Below, piece by piece: positions 51,651 through 60,826 of a stretch of 64,000 bases of DNA. Position 1 is the first letter of the stretch; every line of letters starts with the position of its first letter. The position numbers and the translations under genes are program-made. This DNA is from DASUAL01 sp035763805 (lineage in GTDB: Bacteria > Gemmatimonadota > Gemmatimonadetes > Gemmatimonadales > GWC2-71-9). The notes beneath the pieces were generated by a model. The model worked only from the letters and a program-made list of their open reading frames with translations, made no database searches and was not told where the DNA came from. The stretch is taken from NCBI GenBank assembly GCA_035763805.1, contig DASUAL010000083.1, positions 1 through 64,000 on the forward strand, written 5' to 3'.

Positions 51651-51983
51651 ATGACCGAAGTACTTTCCGTGGCGGTTACCGACGCCACGTTCGTTGAGGA
51701 GGTCGAGCAGCACCGAGGGCTCGCCATCGTGGACTTCTGGGCGGCGTGGTGCGGCCCGTGCCACATGGTGGCTCCCATCTTGGACCAGCTCGCCGGGCAG
51801 TACCAGGGCAAGCTCAAGCTGGTCAAGGTGGACGTCGACGCCAACCAGCGGACGGCGATGCGCTTTAACGTGCGCTCGATTCCGAGTATTCTATTCTTCA
51901 AGGACGGGCGGCACGTGGACACGCTGGTGGGCGCCTATCCGAAGCCGGTATTCGAGAAGAAGATCGAGCAGCACCTGGCGTAG
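51651..51983 (+). CDS. trxA: Thioredoxin
   Basis: A 110-residue cytoplasmic thioredoxin with the redox site FWAAWCGPCHMVAP, the cis-proline in VRSIPSILFFKDG and the expected beta-alpha order. GGAGGGTC precedes the ATG. It is followed after 18 bp by the hypothetical gene at 52002. Confidence 0.96.
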   Translation: MTEVLSVAVTDATFVEEVEQHRGLAIVDFWAAWCGPCHMVAPILDQLAGQYQGKLKLVKVDVDANQRTAMRFNVRSIPSILFFKDGRHVDTLVGAYPKPVFEKKIEQHLA

Positions 51984-52001
51984 CACCCTCCCCGGAGGAC
52001 C

Positions 52002-53018
52002 ATGCGCGCGAGCACCGCTCGCCTGATGAACTCGCCGGTTCGCCTCGCGGACCTGACCTTTCCGCAGGTCAACCGACTGGTTCATCGGACCCGCCTGGCC
52101 TTCATCCACCTGGACAACCTGCTGGCGTTTGCCAAGCGCGACCGCGACGGCCGGGTGGACGGCTACATCACCGCCCACCTTCCGGACGAATGCCTCCTAT
52201 TGCTGTTCCGCAAGGGGGAGGCGGTGAACGCCGCCTCGCTGCACACGAGCGGACGCCAGGTCATCACGATCACGGAGGCCCTGAAGCGGATGCGCGCCGA
52301 GGTCGAGCGTGGCGACTTGGCCTACTGCGCCGCGCCGATGGAGCAGCTCGCCTGGATGTATCAGTCGTGCGCCGTCCCGGGCGAGCCGCGGGTCGTGGAT
52401 CCCGCCAACCCGGCCGTGCTGTTCCCGGCGCTGCAGCAGGTGCACGCGACCGGCGTGCTCGAGCTGATCTCGAACGGGCGCGTATCGTACGTGCGGTTCG
52501 AGCAGGGCCGATTCACGGGTGGATACTACTGTGACAAGCCGGACGCGATGCCCGTGGCGAAGTACCTCGAGTCGCAGTTCCGGCCGGGCCCCGACGGCGC
52601 GGAACCCGCGCTCTCCGCGACGATGTTCCCGGCCGTGGCGGACCTGCCGCAGCAGGCGCCGAACGCCCTGATCAATACCTACCGCGAGCTGTACTGGCGC
52701 ATCGTGGACGAGGTCGAGAAGGAGTTCCCCGGTGAGGCCAGGAGACGCGCGCAGAAGGTGAGCACGGGCGTGCGGGACGCCCACAAGGCGATCGCGATCC
52801 TCGCCGTGCCACGGGGCGCGGAGACGCCGGACGCGGTGGTCCAGCCGCAAGAGCTGTCGAACGCGCTCACGGATTGGTCGCTGCAGCTGCTCGAGGGCGT
52901 CGAGGTATTGATGCCCGGCATCGCGCCCAAGATCCTCCGCGAAGCGACCCGGGAGCACCGCTACGTGCTGCAATCGGCCGGATTCTACGGGCGGCTGCCG
53001 TGGCAGGTGACGTGGTGA
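52002..53018 (+). CDS. Hypothetical protein, DUF4388-like
   Basis: 338 residues, no signal peptide. Two regions have a similar alpha/beta pattern: LPDECLLLLFRKGEAVNAAS (about 60-80) and GVLELISNGRVSYVRFEQG (about 150-170), the latter like the DUF4388/PATAN domains seen in signalling proteins of several phyla. The C-terminal half is helical. It precedes rsmI by 1 bp and may be the first gene of that operon. Function unknown. Confidence 0.68.
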   Translation: MRASTARLMNSPVRLADLTFPQVNRLVHRTRLAFIHLDNLLAFAKRDRDGRVDGYITAHLPDECLLLLFRKGEAVNAASLHTSGRQVITITEALKRMRAEVERGDLAYCAAPMEQLAWMYQSCAVPGEPRVVDPANPAVLFPALQQVHATGVLELISNGRVSYVRFEQGRFTGGYYCDKPDAMPVAKYLESQFRPGPDGAEPALSATMFPAVADLPQQAPNALINTYRELYWRIVDEVEKEFPGEARRRAQKVSTGVRDAHKAIAILAVPRGAETPDAVVQPQELSNALTDWSLQLLEGVEVLMPGIAPKILREATREHRYVLQSAGFYGRLPWQVTW

Positions 53019-53019
53019 T

Positions 53020-53847
53020 ATGCCCGGGACGCTCTACGTCGTCGCCACGCCGCTCGGCAATCTCGACGATCTGTCGCCGCGAGCCGCCGCGACGCTGCGG
53101 GGAGTAGCCGCCGTCGCGGCGGAAGACACCCGCCACACCAAAGCCCTGCTCGTGCACGTCGACTCGCGCGCCGAGCTGCTGAGTTTCCACGCGCACTCCA
53201 GCGACGCCGCGCTGCGCCGCATCCTGCACCTGCTCGGCACGGGGAAGGACGTCGCGCTCGTGACCGACGCGGGCACGCCCGCGGTGAGCGACCCCGGCGC
53301 CGTCCTCGTCGCCGCGGCGCGCGAGCGCGACGTCCCGGTGGTCACCGTGCCGGGGCCCACCGCGGTCGCCGCCGCCCTCTCCGTCTCGGGCCTTTCCGCC
53401 GACCGCTACCTGTTCCTCGGATTCCTGCCACGCAAGGGCGGCGAGCGCCGCCGGCTGCTGGACTTGGTGGCGAAGAGTGAATGGACGGTGGTGTTGTTCG
53501 AGGCACCACTGCGCGTCGCGGAGTTGCTCGAGGATCTCGCCGCCGCTTGCGGCGGCGAGCGGCCCGCCGCGGTGGCTCGCGAGCTGACGAAGGTGTTCGA
53601 GGAAACACGCGCGGGGACCCTGGCGGAGCTCGCGGGTTACTACGCGCATGCGCCCCCGCGCGGCGAGGTAACGGTCGTGGTCGCGGGCACCGGCAAGCCC
53701 GCGCGCGGCGAGCGGCCCCCGGACCCCGAGGAGCGCGCCCGTGCCCTGCTCGCCCAAGGGTTGACCCGCAAGGACGTGGCCGACCGCCTCGCGGCGGAAA
53801 CGGGGATTACGCGCAACACCGCGTATCGGCTGGTGAACGAACTGTGA
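53020..53847 (+). CDS. rsmI: 16S rRNA (cytidine-2'-O)-methyltransferase
   Basis: RsmI methylates C1402 of 16S rRNA at the ribose. The 275 residues begin MPGTLYVVATPLGNLDDLS and show VAAEDTRHTKALL, ALVTDAGTPAVSDPGA, VTVPGPTAVAAALS and FLGFLPRKGGERR, all family marks. The C-terminal helix-turn-helix-like segment (LTRKDVADRLAAETGI) is also usual. Its stop overlaps the next GTG. Confidence 0.95.
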   Translation: MPGTLYVVATPLGNLDDLSPRAAATLRGVAAVAAEDTRHTKALLVHVDSRAELLSFHAHSSDAALRRILHLLGTGKDVALVTDAGTPAVSDPGAVLVAAARERDVPVVTVPGPTAVAAALSVSGLSADRYLFLGFLPRKGGERRRLLDLVAKSEWTVVLFEAPLRVAELLEDLAAACGGERPAAVARELTKVFEETRAGTLAELAGYYAHAPPRGEVTVVVAGTGKPARGERPPDPEERARALLAQGLTRKDVADRLAAETGITRNTAYRLVNEL

Positions 53848-54506
53848 AGCGCCTGACGGTCCTGTTGTGCGCGATCACCCTGCCTCTCGCCGGCCGTCCG
53901 CAATTGGCGTCTCTAACGATCGGCCGCCTCCACTACGACGGCGGCGGCGACTGGTACGCGGGTCCATCCAAGCTGACCAACCTCCTCGCTGCGATCCGCC
54001 AGCGCACCGCGCTCGCTGTCGCCGAGCGCGAGCGCGTGGTGACGCTCACGAGTCCGGACCTGTGGGACATCCCCTACCTCTATATGACGGGTCACGGCAA
54101 CGTCCGCTTTTCGGATGCGGAGGTGGTGGCGCTGCGCCGCTGGTTGGAGCAGGGTGGGTTCCTGCACGCCGACGACGACTACGGATTGGACAAGTCGTTC
54201 CGCCGCGAGATCGCCCGTGTGTTTCCGGACCACCCCCTCGTTGAGGTGCCGTTGACGCATCCCATCTATCACGTGCCGTACGACCTTCCGAGGGGGATTC
54301 CCAAGATCCACGAGCACGACGGCCTCCCGGCCCAAGGGTTCGGCATCTTTTTGGGTGACCGGCTCGTGGTGTACTATTCCTATCAGGCGGATCTCGGAGA
54401 CGGGTGGGAGGATCCCGAGGTCCATCGCGATCCCCCGGAGCTGCATGAGGCGGCGCTGCGCATGGGCGTGAACCTCTTTACCTACGCCGTGAGCTCGACC
54501 CGGTGA
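53844..54506 (+). CDS. Exported DUF4159 protein
   Basis: 220 residues with a signal peptide (LTVLLCAITLPLAG). The domain contains IGRLHYDGGGDWYAGPSKL, IPYLYMTGHGNVRFSD, LRRWLEQGGFLHADDDYG and VYYSYQADLGDGWE, as in DUF4159, a glutamine-amidotransferase-like fold without a known activity. DUF4159 genes often lie beside MoxR/BatA-like and DUF4175 genes; here DUF4175-like follows with a GTGA overlap. Confidence 0.85.
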   Translation: MKRLTVLLCAITLPLAGRPQLASLTIGRLHYDGGGDWYAGPSKLTNLLAAIRQRTALAVAERERVVTLTSPDLWDIPYLYMTGHGNVRFSDAEVVALRRWLEQGGFLHADDDYGLDKSFRREIARVFPDHPLVEVPLTHPIYHVPYDLPRGIPKIHEHDGLPAQGFGIFLGDRLVVYYSYQADLGDGWEDPEVHRDPPELHEAALRMGVNLFTYAVSSTR

Positions 54507-57500
54507 CGGCGACGGCGGCCCGGCTGCGGCAGCTCGGGCTACCGCACGCGCGCGCTCGCGCCGCGGCGGTCCTGCTCGCGGGCGCCGGCGGCGCCTGTGC
54601 GATCGCCGCGGGGGGACTGCGGCTCGCGCCGCACGTCGCCGGGGTGCTGGGCGCTTGGGTGGCGATCCTCGGCGTCGTGGGGCTGGCGGCGTGGCTCGCG
54701 CGGCGCGCGGGCGCGGACGCCGCCCCGCTGGAGGTCGGTCGGCTCGCCGAGACGGCGGCGCGCGTCCGCGCGGGGAGCGTCGTGGGCTTGCTCGCGCCCC
54801 CTCCGCCGGCCGGCGTGAGCGCCGACCTGCTGGCGCTCGCCGACAGGCGCGCCGCGCAGGCGGTCGAGCGTGCGGCGCCCGTGGTGAGCCGGATGCTGGC
54901 GCGCGGTACGTGGCGCGGCCTCGTCGGCGCCGGTCTTTCCGCGGCGGCCGGAGCGGCGCTGTTCGTCGCGGCGGCGCCCGGCGCCGGGCGTGCGGCGGCA
55001 TTCTGGCATCCGCTCCGGACTCTCGCGGATGCGCGGGCGCCGGTGCGCCTCTCCGTCGACCGCGCGACGGTGCGGCGCGGCGACAGCATCACGGTGACCA
55101 TCGACGTTCCCGCCGCTTCGCGGGCGACGCTGTGGACCCGGGGACCCGGCGAGCCGTGGCGTTCCGGGAGCATGGCGCTCGACTCGGCGGGGCACGGCGC
55201 GCGTCGCATCGGCCCGCTGCAGGCGGATCTGTTCCTGAAAGCCTCGAGCGGCGGGCGCACGAGTGGGGAGCACCGGGTGACGGTCGCGCTTCCGGCGTTC
55301 GTTGCCGAGCTGCAGCTCACGGCACGCTACCCCGGCTACCTCGGGCGCGCCGACGAGCCGCTCGTCCCCGGTGTGGACACGATCGCGATTCCCGAAGGCA
55401 CGGTGATCCTCACGAACGGCGCGGCGAGCGTTCCGGTCGCGAGCGCCGCCTGGCGGCATGGGGGGAGCCCCGCGCGCGCCCGGCTCGCGGTCCACGGCTC
55501 CCGCTTTTCCGGCCGGCTCGAGCCGCTCGCGTCCGGGAGCTGGCGGCTGGACGTGGCCACCGCGGACGGTGGCCCGCTCGAGGGCGAGGCGCCGGAGCTG
55601 CGGGTGCGGGTGGTCCCGGATTCGGCGCCGCTGGTGATGGTGCCGGTGCCGGGGGGCGACACGACGCTGCCGCTCTCGCTGCGCCAGCCGCTCGTGATCG
55701 ACGTGCGCGACGACCACGGCCTATCGCGGCTCGAGGTGGTCAGCTGGCGCGTGAGCCAGACCGGGAAGGTGGGCCAGCCGCTGCGCGAGTCGCTCGACGT
55801 GAGCGGGGTCGGCGACCGCGCCATCGTACAGGGGGAGCTCGACGCCGGGCGCCGCGGGCTGCTCCCGGGCGACACGCTGCGGCTCCGGGTCGAGGCGTGG
55901 GACAATGCGCCCACCCCGCACGCGGGGCGGAGCGCCGAACTCGCGCTCCGCCTGCCGAGCCTCGAGGAGCTGCGGGCCGCGACGCGCGCCGCGACGCGTG
56001 ATCTCGTGACGGCAGCCGACTCGATCGCGGCGTCGCAGCGCGACCTCGGGGATCGCACGCGCGACCTCGCGCAAGAGCGCTCGCGTGAGGCGGCCGGCTC
56101 GCGCCGGCAGCCGGCGGGTGCGCCGTCGAGCGGGACGCTCCCGTTCCAGGCGACGGAGCGGGCGCAGGCGGTGGCGCGCGAGCAGGAGGCGCTGGAGCGG
56201 CGCGTGGCGGAGCTGTCGAAGGCGGTCGAGGAAATCGCGCGTGCCGCGCAGGCGGCGGGGATCGACGACACGGCGTTCCAGCAGCGGCTGCGCGAAGTGC
56301 AGGAGATGCTCCGGCGCGCGGTCACGCCCGAGCTCGAGCAGCGACTGCGTGAGCTGCAGGAGGCGCTGGCGAAGCTCGATCCCGAAGCGACGCGGCAGGC
56401 GCTGCAGCGGCTGGCCGAGGCGCAGCAGCAGCTCAAGGCGGAGCTCGAGCGCAGTCGGGAGCTGTTCCGGCGGGCCGCGGCCGAGGGCGCCCTCGCCTCC
56501 CTCGCCGCCGACGCCGACGACCTGAAGCGGCGCCAGGCGGAGTGGAACCAGGCGGACGCGGTGCGTCCGGACAGCGCGGCGGCGGCGCGCGAGCGGCTGC
56601 TCGCCGAGCGAGCCGACTCGCTGGCTGCGGGCATCGAGCAGGTGGCGGAGGATCTGGGGCAACCGCCGGCCGGCGAGGCCGGCCTCGCCGCTCCCCAGGA
56701 GGCGGCGCGCCGCGCGCACGCTGCGATGCGGCAGGCCGCCCAGGCGGCGGAGCAGGGCGAGGCGCCCGGCGCGCGCGCGGCGGGAGCGCAGGCCGAAGAG
56801 CACCTCGAGCAGGTACCGGGGGCGCTGCGCGCGCAGCGTGATTCGCTGGCCAGCGCGTGGAGGACCGAGACCCTCGCGGCGCTCGACCGCGCGCTCTCGG
56901 AAACCGCGGCGCTCGCCGGGCGGCAGCAGCAGGTGGCGGAGGCGCTGCGGCGCGGCGAAAGCAGCGCGCGGACGCGCTCCCAGCAGGCGGCGGTGGAGGA
57001 GGGGACGGCGGCAGTGGAACGGCAGATTCGCGAAGCGGCGGGGAAGCATGCGCTCGTCTCCCCGCAGCTCGAGGCGGCGCTCGGCTTCGCGAAGCGGCAG
57101 ATGGCGGCGGCGCGCCAGCAGCTCGAGCAGGGCGACCCGAACACCGGCGAGGCCGCCGCGCTCGCGGAGGAGGCGGTGGACGCCCTGAACGCGACGGCGC
57201 TGGCCCTGGCGCGGAGTCGCGGCCAGGTGGCCGGGGCACAATCGGGGAGCGGCTTCGCCGAGGCGGTGGAGCAGCTCGCGCGCCTCGCGCGAGACCAATC
57301 GGGACTGAACGGCCAGGCGCGCGGGCTGCTCCCCATGATGGGCATGAGCGGCCAGGCCGTCCTCGAGCAGCTGCGCGCGCTCGCGGCCCGCCAGCGCGCG
57401 CTCGCCGAGCAGCTCGAGCGGCTGCAGGCGGCGGGCGGTACCTCGGCGGCGGGCCAGCTGGCGCAGGAGGCGCGCGAGCTCGCCCGGCAGCTCGATGCGG

Positions 57501-57784
57501 GGCGGCTCGATCAGCAGACGATCCGGCGGCAGGAGCGCCTGTACCGGCGCCTGCTCGACGCGGGCCGCACGCTCTCGGGCAGCGAACCCGACGAGCAGCG
57601 GGAGCGCGTGAGCCGACCGGCGTCCGGCGACAGCGTGCATGTCCCGGAGGTGCTGAAGGCCGGCGCCACGGGCGCGGGCCCGAAGCTCCGCTACCCCACC
57701 TGGGAAGCGCTGCGCAGCCTGACCCCGGAACAGCGTCGGCTCGTGCTCGAGTATTTCCGCAGGCTCAATGCGCCACCGCAATAA
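54503..57784 (+). CDS. Large membrane coiled-coil protein, DUF4175-like
   Basis: 1093 residues. Two membrane helices near the N-terminus (about 22-65) and a third near 135-158 anchor it. Residues 170-480 are Ig-like beta domains (VRLSVDRATVRRGDSITVTI; LQLTARYPGYLGRADEPL). The remainder to about 1040 is almost entirely Ala/Gln/Glu/Arg coiled coil, and it ends LTPEQRRLVLEYFRRL. The order matches DUF4175-type proteins of MoxR-linked clusters. It overlaps its neighbours by 4 and 17 bp. Role unknown; an envelope scaffold is likely. Confidence 0.78.
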   Translation: MTATAARLRQLGLPHARARAAAVLLAGAGGACAIAAGGLRLAPHVAGVLGAWVAILGVVGLAAWLARRAGADAAPLEVGRLAETAARVRAGSVVGLLAPPPPAGVSADLLALADRRAAQAVERAAPVVSRMLARGTWRGLVGAGLSAAAGAALFVAAAPGAGRAAAFWHPLRTLADARAPVRLSVDRATVRRGDSITVTIDVPAASRATLWTRGPGEPWRSGSMALDSAGHGARRIGPLQADLFLKASSGGRTSGEHRVTVALPAFVAELQLTARYPGYLGRADEPLVPGVDTIAIPEGTVILTNGAASVPVASAAWRHGGSPARARLAVHGSRFSGRLEPLASGSWRLDVATADGGPLEGEAPELRVRVVPDSAPLVMVPVPGGDTTLPLSLRQPLVIDVRDDHGLSRLEVVSWRVSQTGKVGQPLRESLDVSGVGDRAIVQGELDAGRRGLLPGDTLRLRVEAWDNAPTPHAGRSAELALRLPSLEELRAATRAATRDLVTAADSIAASQRDLGDRTRDLAQERSREAAGSRRQPAGAPSSGTLPFQATERAQAVAREQEALERRVAELSKAVEEIARAAQAAGIDDTAFQQRLREVQEMLRRAVTPELEQRLRELQEALAKLDPEATRQALQRLAEAQQQLKAELERSRELFRRAAAEGALASLAADADDLKRRQAEWNQADAVRPDSAAAARERLLAERADSLAAGIEQVAEDLGQPPAGEAGLAAPQEAARRAHAAMRQAAQAAEQGEAPGARAAGAQAEEHLEQVPGALRAQRDSLASAWRTETLAALDRALSETAALAGRQQQVAEALRRGESSARTRSQQAAVEEGTAAVERQIREAAGKHALVSPQLEAALGFAKRQMAAARQQLEQGDPNTGEAAALAEEAVDALNATALALARSRGQVAGAQSGSGFAEAVEQLARLARDQSGLNGQARGLLPMMGMSGQAVLEQLRALAARQRALAEQLERLQAAGGTSAAGQLAQEARELARQLDAGRLDQQTIRRQERLYRRLLDAGRTLSGSEPDEQRERVSRPASGDSVHVPEVLKAGATGAGPKLRYPTWEALRSLTPEQRRLVLEYFRRLNAPPQ

Positions 57785-59528
57785 GGGAATTGTCGCCTGC
57801 GCGCTCGGACTCGCCCTGGCGGCCGGGCCGGGGCCCGTGGCCCGGGCCCAGGCCATCGGCCAGGGCTTCGAGCTGGAGCGCGCGGGTCAGCACCAGCAGG
57901 CGGTGAACGTGTACTTGACGACCCTGCGGAGCGATCCCACCAACCTCGCGGCGCTGCTCGGGCTCGAGCGGGTGCTCCCGTCGCTCAACCGCCTCCCTGA
58001 TCTCCTCCCCCTCGCGCAGCGCGCCGTGGGGGCGAGTCCGCGGAACGCCGCCCTGCGAGGGCTGTTGCTCCGGACCTACGTGGCCGTGAACGAGCCGGAC
58101 AGCGCGCGGGCGGTGGCGCTGCGCTGGGCAGCCGACCAACCGCGCGACGAGGCGCCGTACCGCGAGTGGGCGATCGCGCTCGACGACGTCCGCCGGCACG
58201 ACGAGGCGCGGCAGGTGCTGCTCCTTGGTCGCCGCGCACTCGGCCGTCCGGGCGCGTTCGGCGTCGAGCTTGGCGAGCTGTTCAAGCGCGTCGGCGATTG
58301 GGAGGCCGCCGCGCGCGAATGGGGCGCGGCGCTGAGCGACGCCCCGGCGCAGCTCCCCAACGCCGCGAGCGCGCTCGCCGAGGCGCCGCCGGAGCAGCGG
58401 GAGCGGATGGTTCGGGTCATCGTCGCAGGGGATCCCGGGCTGCTCGCGCGGCGGCTGGCGGCGGAGCTGCTCCTCAACTGGAACGAGCCGCAGCGCGCGT
58501 GGGCGCTGTTCGAACCGACGGTGGCGACGCGGTCGTCCGATGCGGCTCACGCGCTGCGGCGGTTCGCCGACCTCGCGAGTGCGCGCAGCACGCCCGAGGC
58601 GCGCCGCGCGCGGGCGTTGGCGCTGGCGCGCTACGCGGAGATGATCCCTGAGCCACTCGCCGCGCGGGCGCGGGCCGAGGCGGCGCGCGCGTTCCTCGCG
58701 GCCGGCGACCGCGCCGCGGCGCGCGACGTGTTGCAGCGGGTCGCGGCTGACCCGTCGGCCCCGGCCGACGCGCAGGCACTCGCCCAGACCGCGCTCGTCG
58801 ACGCGCTGATCGAGGACGGCCAGCTCGCCGAGGCGGCCGCGCGCCTGGCCTCCGACGCTCGGCTCTCGGGGGACGATCGCTCCGCACTGCGCCTCAAGCT
58901 CGCGCGCGCGCAAATCGCCCGCGGGGAGCTGGACCTCGCCGACTCGGCGCTCGCGACCGACTCGAGCGTGGACGCGCTGGCGGTGAAAGGTTGGGTGGCG
59001 CTGTATCGCGGCCAGCTCAAGGACGCGCAGGCGCTGTTCCGGGTGGCCGGGCCCTATGCCGGCGAGCGGCGCGATGCGACCGAGCGCAGCGCGATGCTGG
59101 CGCTGCTGCAGCGGCTCCCCCGTGATCACTTCCCCGAGCTGGGCGACGCGTTGCTGACGCTCGCCCGCGGCGACTCGGCGCGCGCGGTGCAGGCCTTGCG
59201 GACGACGGCCGAGCGGCTGGAGCGGACGGGGCGGGGTAGCGGAGCGCCGGACGTCCTCCTGCTCGCGGGGCGCGTGGCCGCGCGGCTGGGGGCCGAGCAG
59301 CAGGAGGCCGCACTCGCCCTGTTCGCCGAGGTGGTGCGGGCCGACGCCGCGGGAGCGGCCGCGCCCGCGGCGGAGCTCGAGTGGGCGCGGCTGCTGTTGC
59401 GCCAGCAGAAGATCGCCGACGCCATCGCGCACCTCGAGCACCTGATCCTCACCTATCCCGAAAGCGCGGTGGTACCGGAGGCGCGCCGCGAGCTGGAACG
59501 CGCGAGAGGGGCGATTCCGAAGTCGTGA
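57768..59528 (+). CDS. Exported TPR-repeat protein
   Basis: 586 residues with a signal peptide (ACALGLALAAGPGPVARAQ). TPR-like helix pairs run through the chain (FELERAGQHQQAVNVYLTTL; GVELGELFKRVGDWEAAAREW; IADAIAHLEHLILTYPES). There is no catalytic motif. Its start lies inside the end of the DUF4175-like gene, and its stop overlaps the next GTG. It probably scaffolds partner proteins in the periplasm. Confidence 0.84.
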   Translation: MRHRNKGIVACALGLALAAGPGPVARAQAIGQGFELERAGQHQQAVNVYLTTLRSDPTNLAALLGLERVLPSLNRLPDLLPLAQRAVGASPRNAALRGLLLRTYVAVNEPDSARAVALRWAADQPRDEAPYREWAIALDDVRRHDEARQVLLLGRRALGRPGAFGVELGELFKRVGDWEAAAREWGAALSDAPAQLPNAASALAEAPPEQRERMVRVIVAGDPGLLARRLAAELLLNWNEPQRAWALFEPTVATRSSDAAHALRRFADLASARSTPEARRARALALARYAEMIPEPLAARARAEAARAFLAAGDRAAARDVLQRVAADPSAPADAQALAQTALVDALIEDGQLAEAAARLASDARLSGDDRSALRLKLARAQIARGELDLADSALATDSSVDALAVKGWVALYRGQLKDAQALFRVAGPYAGERRDATERSAMLALLQRLPRDHFPELGDALLTLARGDSARAVQALRTTAERLERTGRGSGAPDVLLLAGRVAARLGAEQQEAALALFAEVVRADAAGAAAPAAELEWARLLLRQQKIADAIAHLEHLILTYPESAVVPEARRELERARGAIPKS

Positions 59529-60826
59529 AGCGGAGAGAGTTTGTTCAGACGGTTAGTCGGTTAGGCGGTTGGGCGGTTAGTGCCGATCTGCTGGGTCTCC
59601 ATCCGTCTACCCGCCTGACCGCCTATCCGTCTCTTTTGATCCCCATGGACGACTCCCAGTCCGACCACCTCAAGGCCTACGGCGTGACGTATCGCGTCGT
59701 CCAGGCCGGCCTCAAGGCCGAGTGGCTGCTGAACTACCGCGGCGGGTCGTTCCTGCTGCCGGACGGCCAGGCGATCCGGCGCGATGCGGCGCTCGCGGGG
59801 GTGAAGGTCGAGCCGGCGGACGACGGCCAGGTGACCGCCATCCGGGGCGAGATCGAAGGAAGCAACATGGACGCCGTGCCCCTCGAGAAGGCGCCCAAGG
59901 TGGCGGTGTATGTGCCGCCCAACGCGCCCCCGTGGGACGACGCGGTGACGATGGCGCTGCAATACGCCGGCATCCCGTTCGAGAAGGTCTGGGACTTCGA
60001 AGTGATGGCGAATCGGCTCCCGACGTACGACTGGCTGCACCTGCACCACGAGGACTTCACCGGCCAATACTCGAAGTTCTACCTGATCTACGCCGGCGCG
60101 CCGTGGCTCGCCGAGATGGTGCGGTTCAACAGCGATGCGGCGAAGCGGCTCGGATTCGAGACCGTGCCGGGGCTCAAGAAGGCCGTGGCCCGGAAGATCC
60201 GCGACTACGTCGCGAATGGCGGATTTCTGTTCGCGATGTGCACGGCGACCGAGTCGATCGACCTGGCGCTGGCGGCGGAGCACGTCGACGTCGCGGCGAC
60301 GTTCGCCGACGGCACGCCGCTGGACCCGCAGGCCGACGCCAAGCTCGACTGGTCGAACGCCTTCGCCTTCGGCGGCGCGCGGCTCGAGCCGAACCCGTCC
60401 GTCGCGAGCTTCTCCGACATCGACGGGCACCAGGTGAACGCTGGGCCGCGCCGGCAGCCGCTTGGCGCGTTCAAGCTCTTCAACTTCAGCGCCAAGATCG
60501 ACCCGGTGCCGACGATGCTGGTCCAGGACCACCGCCAAGTGATCCCGGACTTCTACGGGCTCACGACCTCGTTCATGCGGATCCGCCTCAAACCCAGCGT
60601 GATCGTCCTCGGCGACGAGGAGGGCGCCCCCTGGGTCAAGTACATCCACGGGGACCACGGCAAGGGCACGTGGACCTTCTTCGGCGGGCACGACCCCGAG
60701 GACCAGCAGCACCAGATCGGCGATCCCCCGACCGACCTGTCGCTTCATCCCCACTCTCCGGGCTACCGGCTGATCCTGAACAACGTCCTGTTCCCGGCGG
60801 CGAGAAAGCGCGAGCTCAAGACGTGA
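59525..60826 (+). CDS. Secreted protein of the Bacteroidetes 'asparagine synthetase B'-named family
   Basis: 433 residues. The N-terminus MKRREFVQTVSRLGGWAVSA resembles a Tat signal. The core begins LLIPMDDSQSDHLKAYGV and WLLNYRGGSFLLPDG, which I recognise from proteins that databases call asparagine synthetase B in Bacteroidetes. It has neither the glutaminase nor the ATP-pyrophosphatase domain of AsnB, so the name should not be trusted. Residues 230-260 (NGGFLFAMCTATESID) recall amidotransferase-like folds such as DUF4159. The signal-peptide codons are made of an inverted octamer array. Confidence 0.75.
   Translation: MKRREFVQTVSRLGGWAVSADLLGLHPSTRLTAYPSLLIPMDDSQSDHLKAYGVTYRVVQAGLKAEWLLNYRGGSFLLPDGQAIRRDAALAGVKVEPADDGQVTAIRGEIEGSNMDAVPLEKAPKVAVYVPPNAPPWDDAVTMALQYAGIPFEKVWDFEVMANRLPTYDWLHLHHEDFTGQYSKFYLIYAGAPWLAEMVRFNSDAAKRLGFETVPGLKKAVARKIRDYVANGGFLFAMCTATESIDLALAAEHVDVAATFADGTPLDPQADAKLDWSNAFAFGGARLEPNPSVASFSDIDGHQVNAGPRRQPLGAFKLFNFSAKIDPVPTMLVQDHRQVIPDFYGLTTSFMRIRLKPSVIVLGDEEGAPWVKYIHGDHGKGTWTFFGGHDPEDQQHQIGDPPTDLSLHPHSPGYRLILNNVLFPAARKRELKT
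59547..59632. repeat. Inverted octamer-array element, copy B
   Basis: Two 32-bp arrays, 59547-59578 and 59601-59632, each four units near AGACGGNT or AGGCGGTT, in opposite orientation and 22 bp apart. The arms match at 24 of 30 positions when one is complemented. Both are inside the coding sequence and encode signal-peptide residues such as LHPSTRLTAYPS. It has the same 4+4 design as copy A at lolA. Confidence 0.85.
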
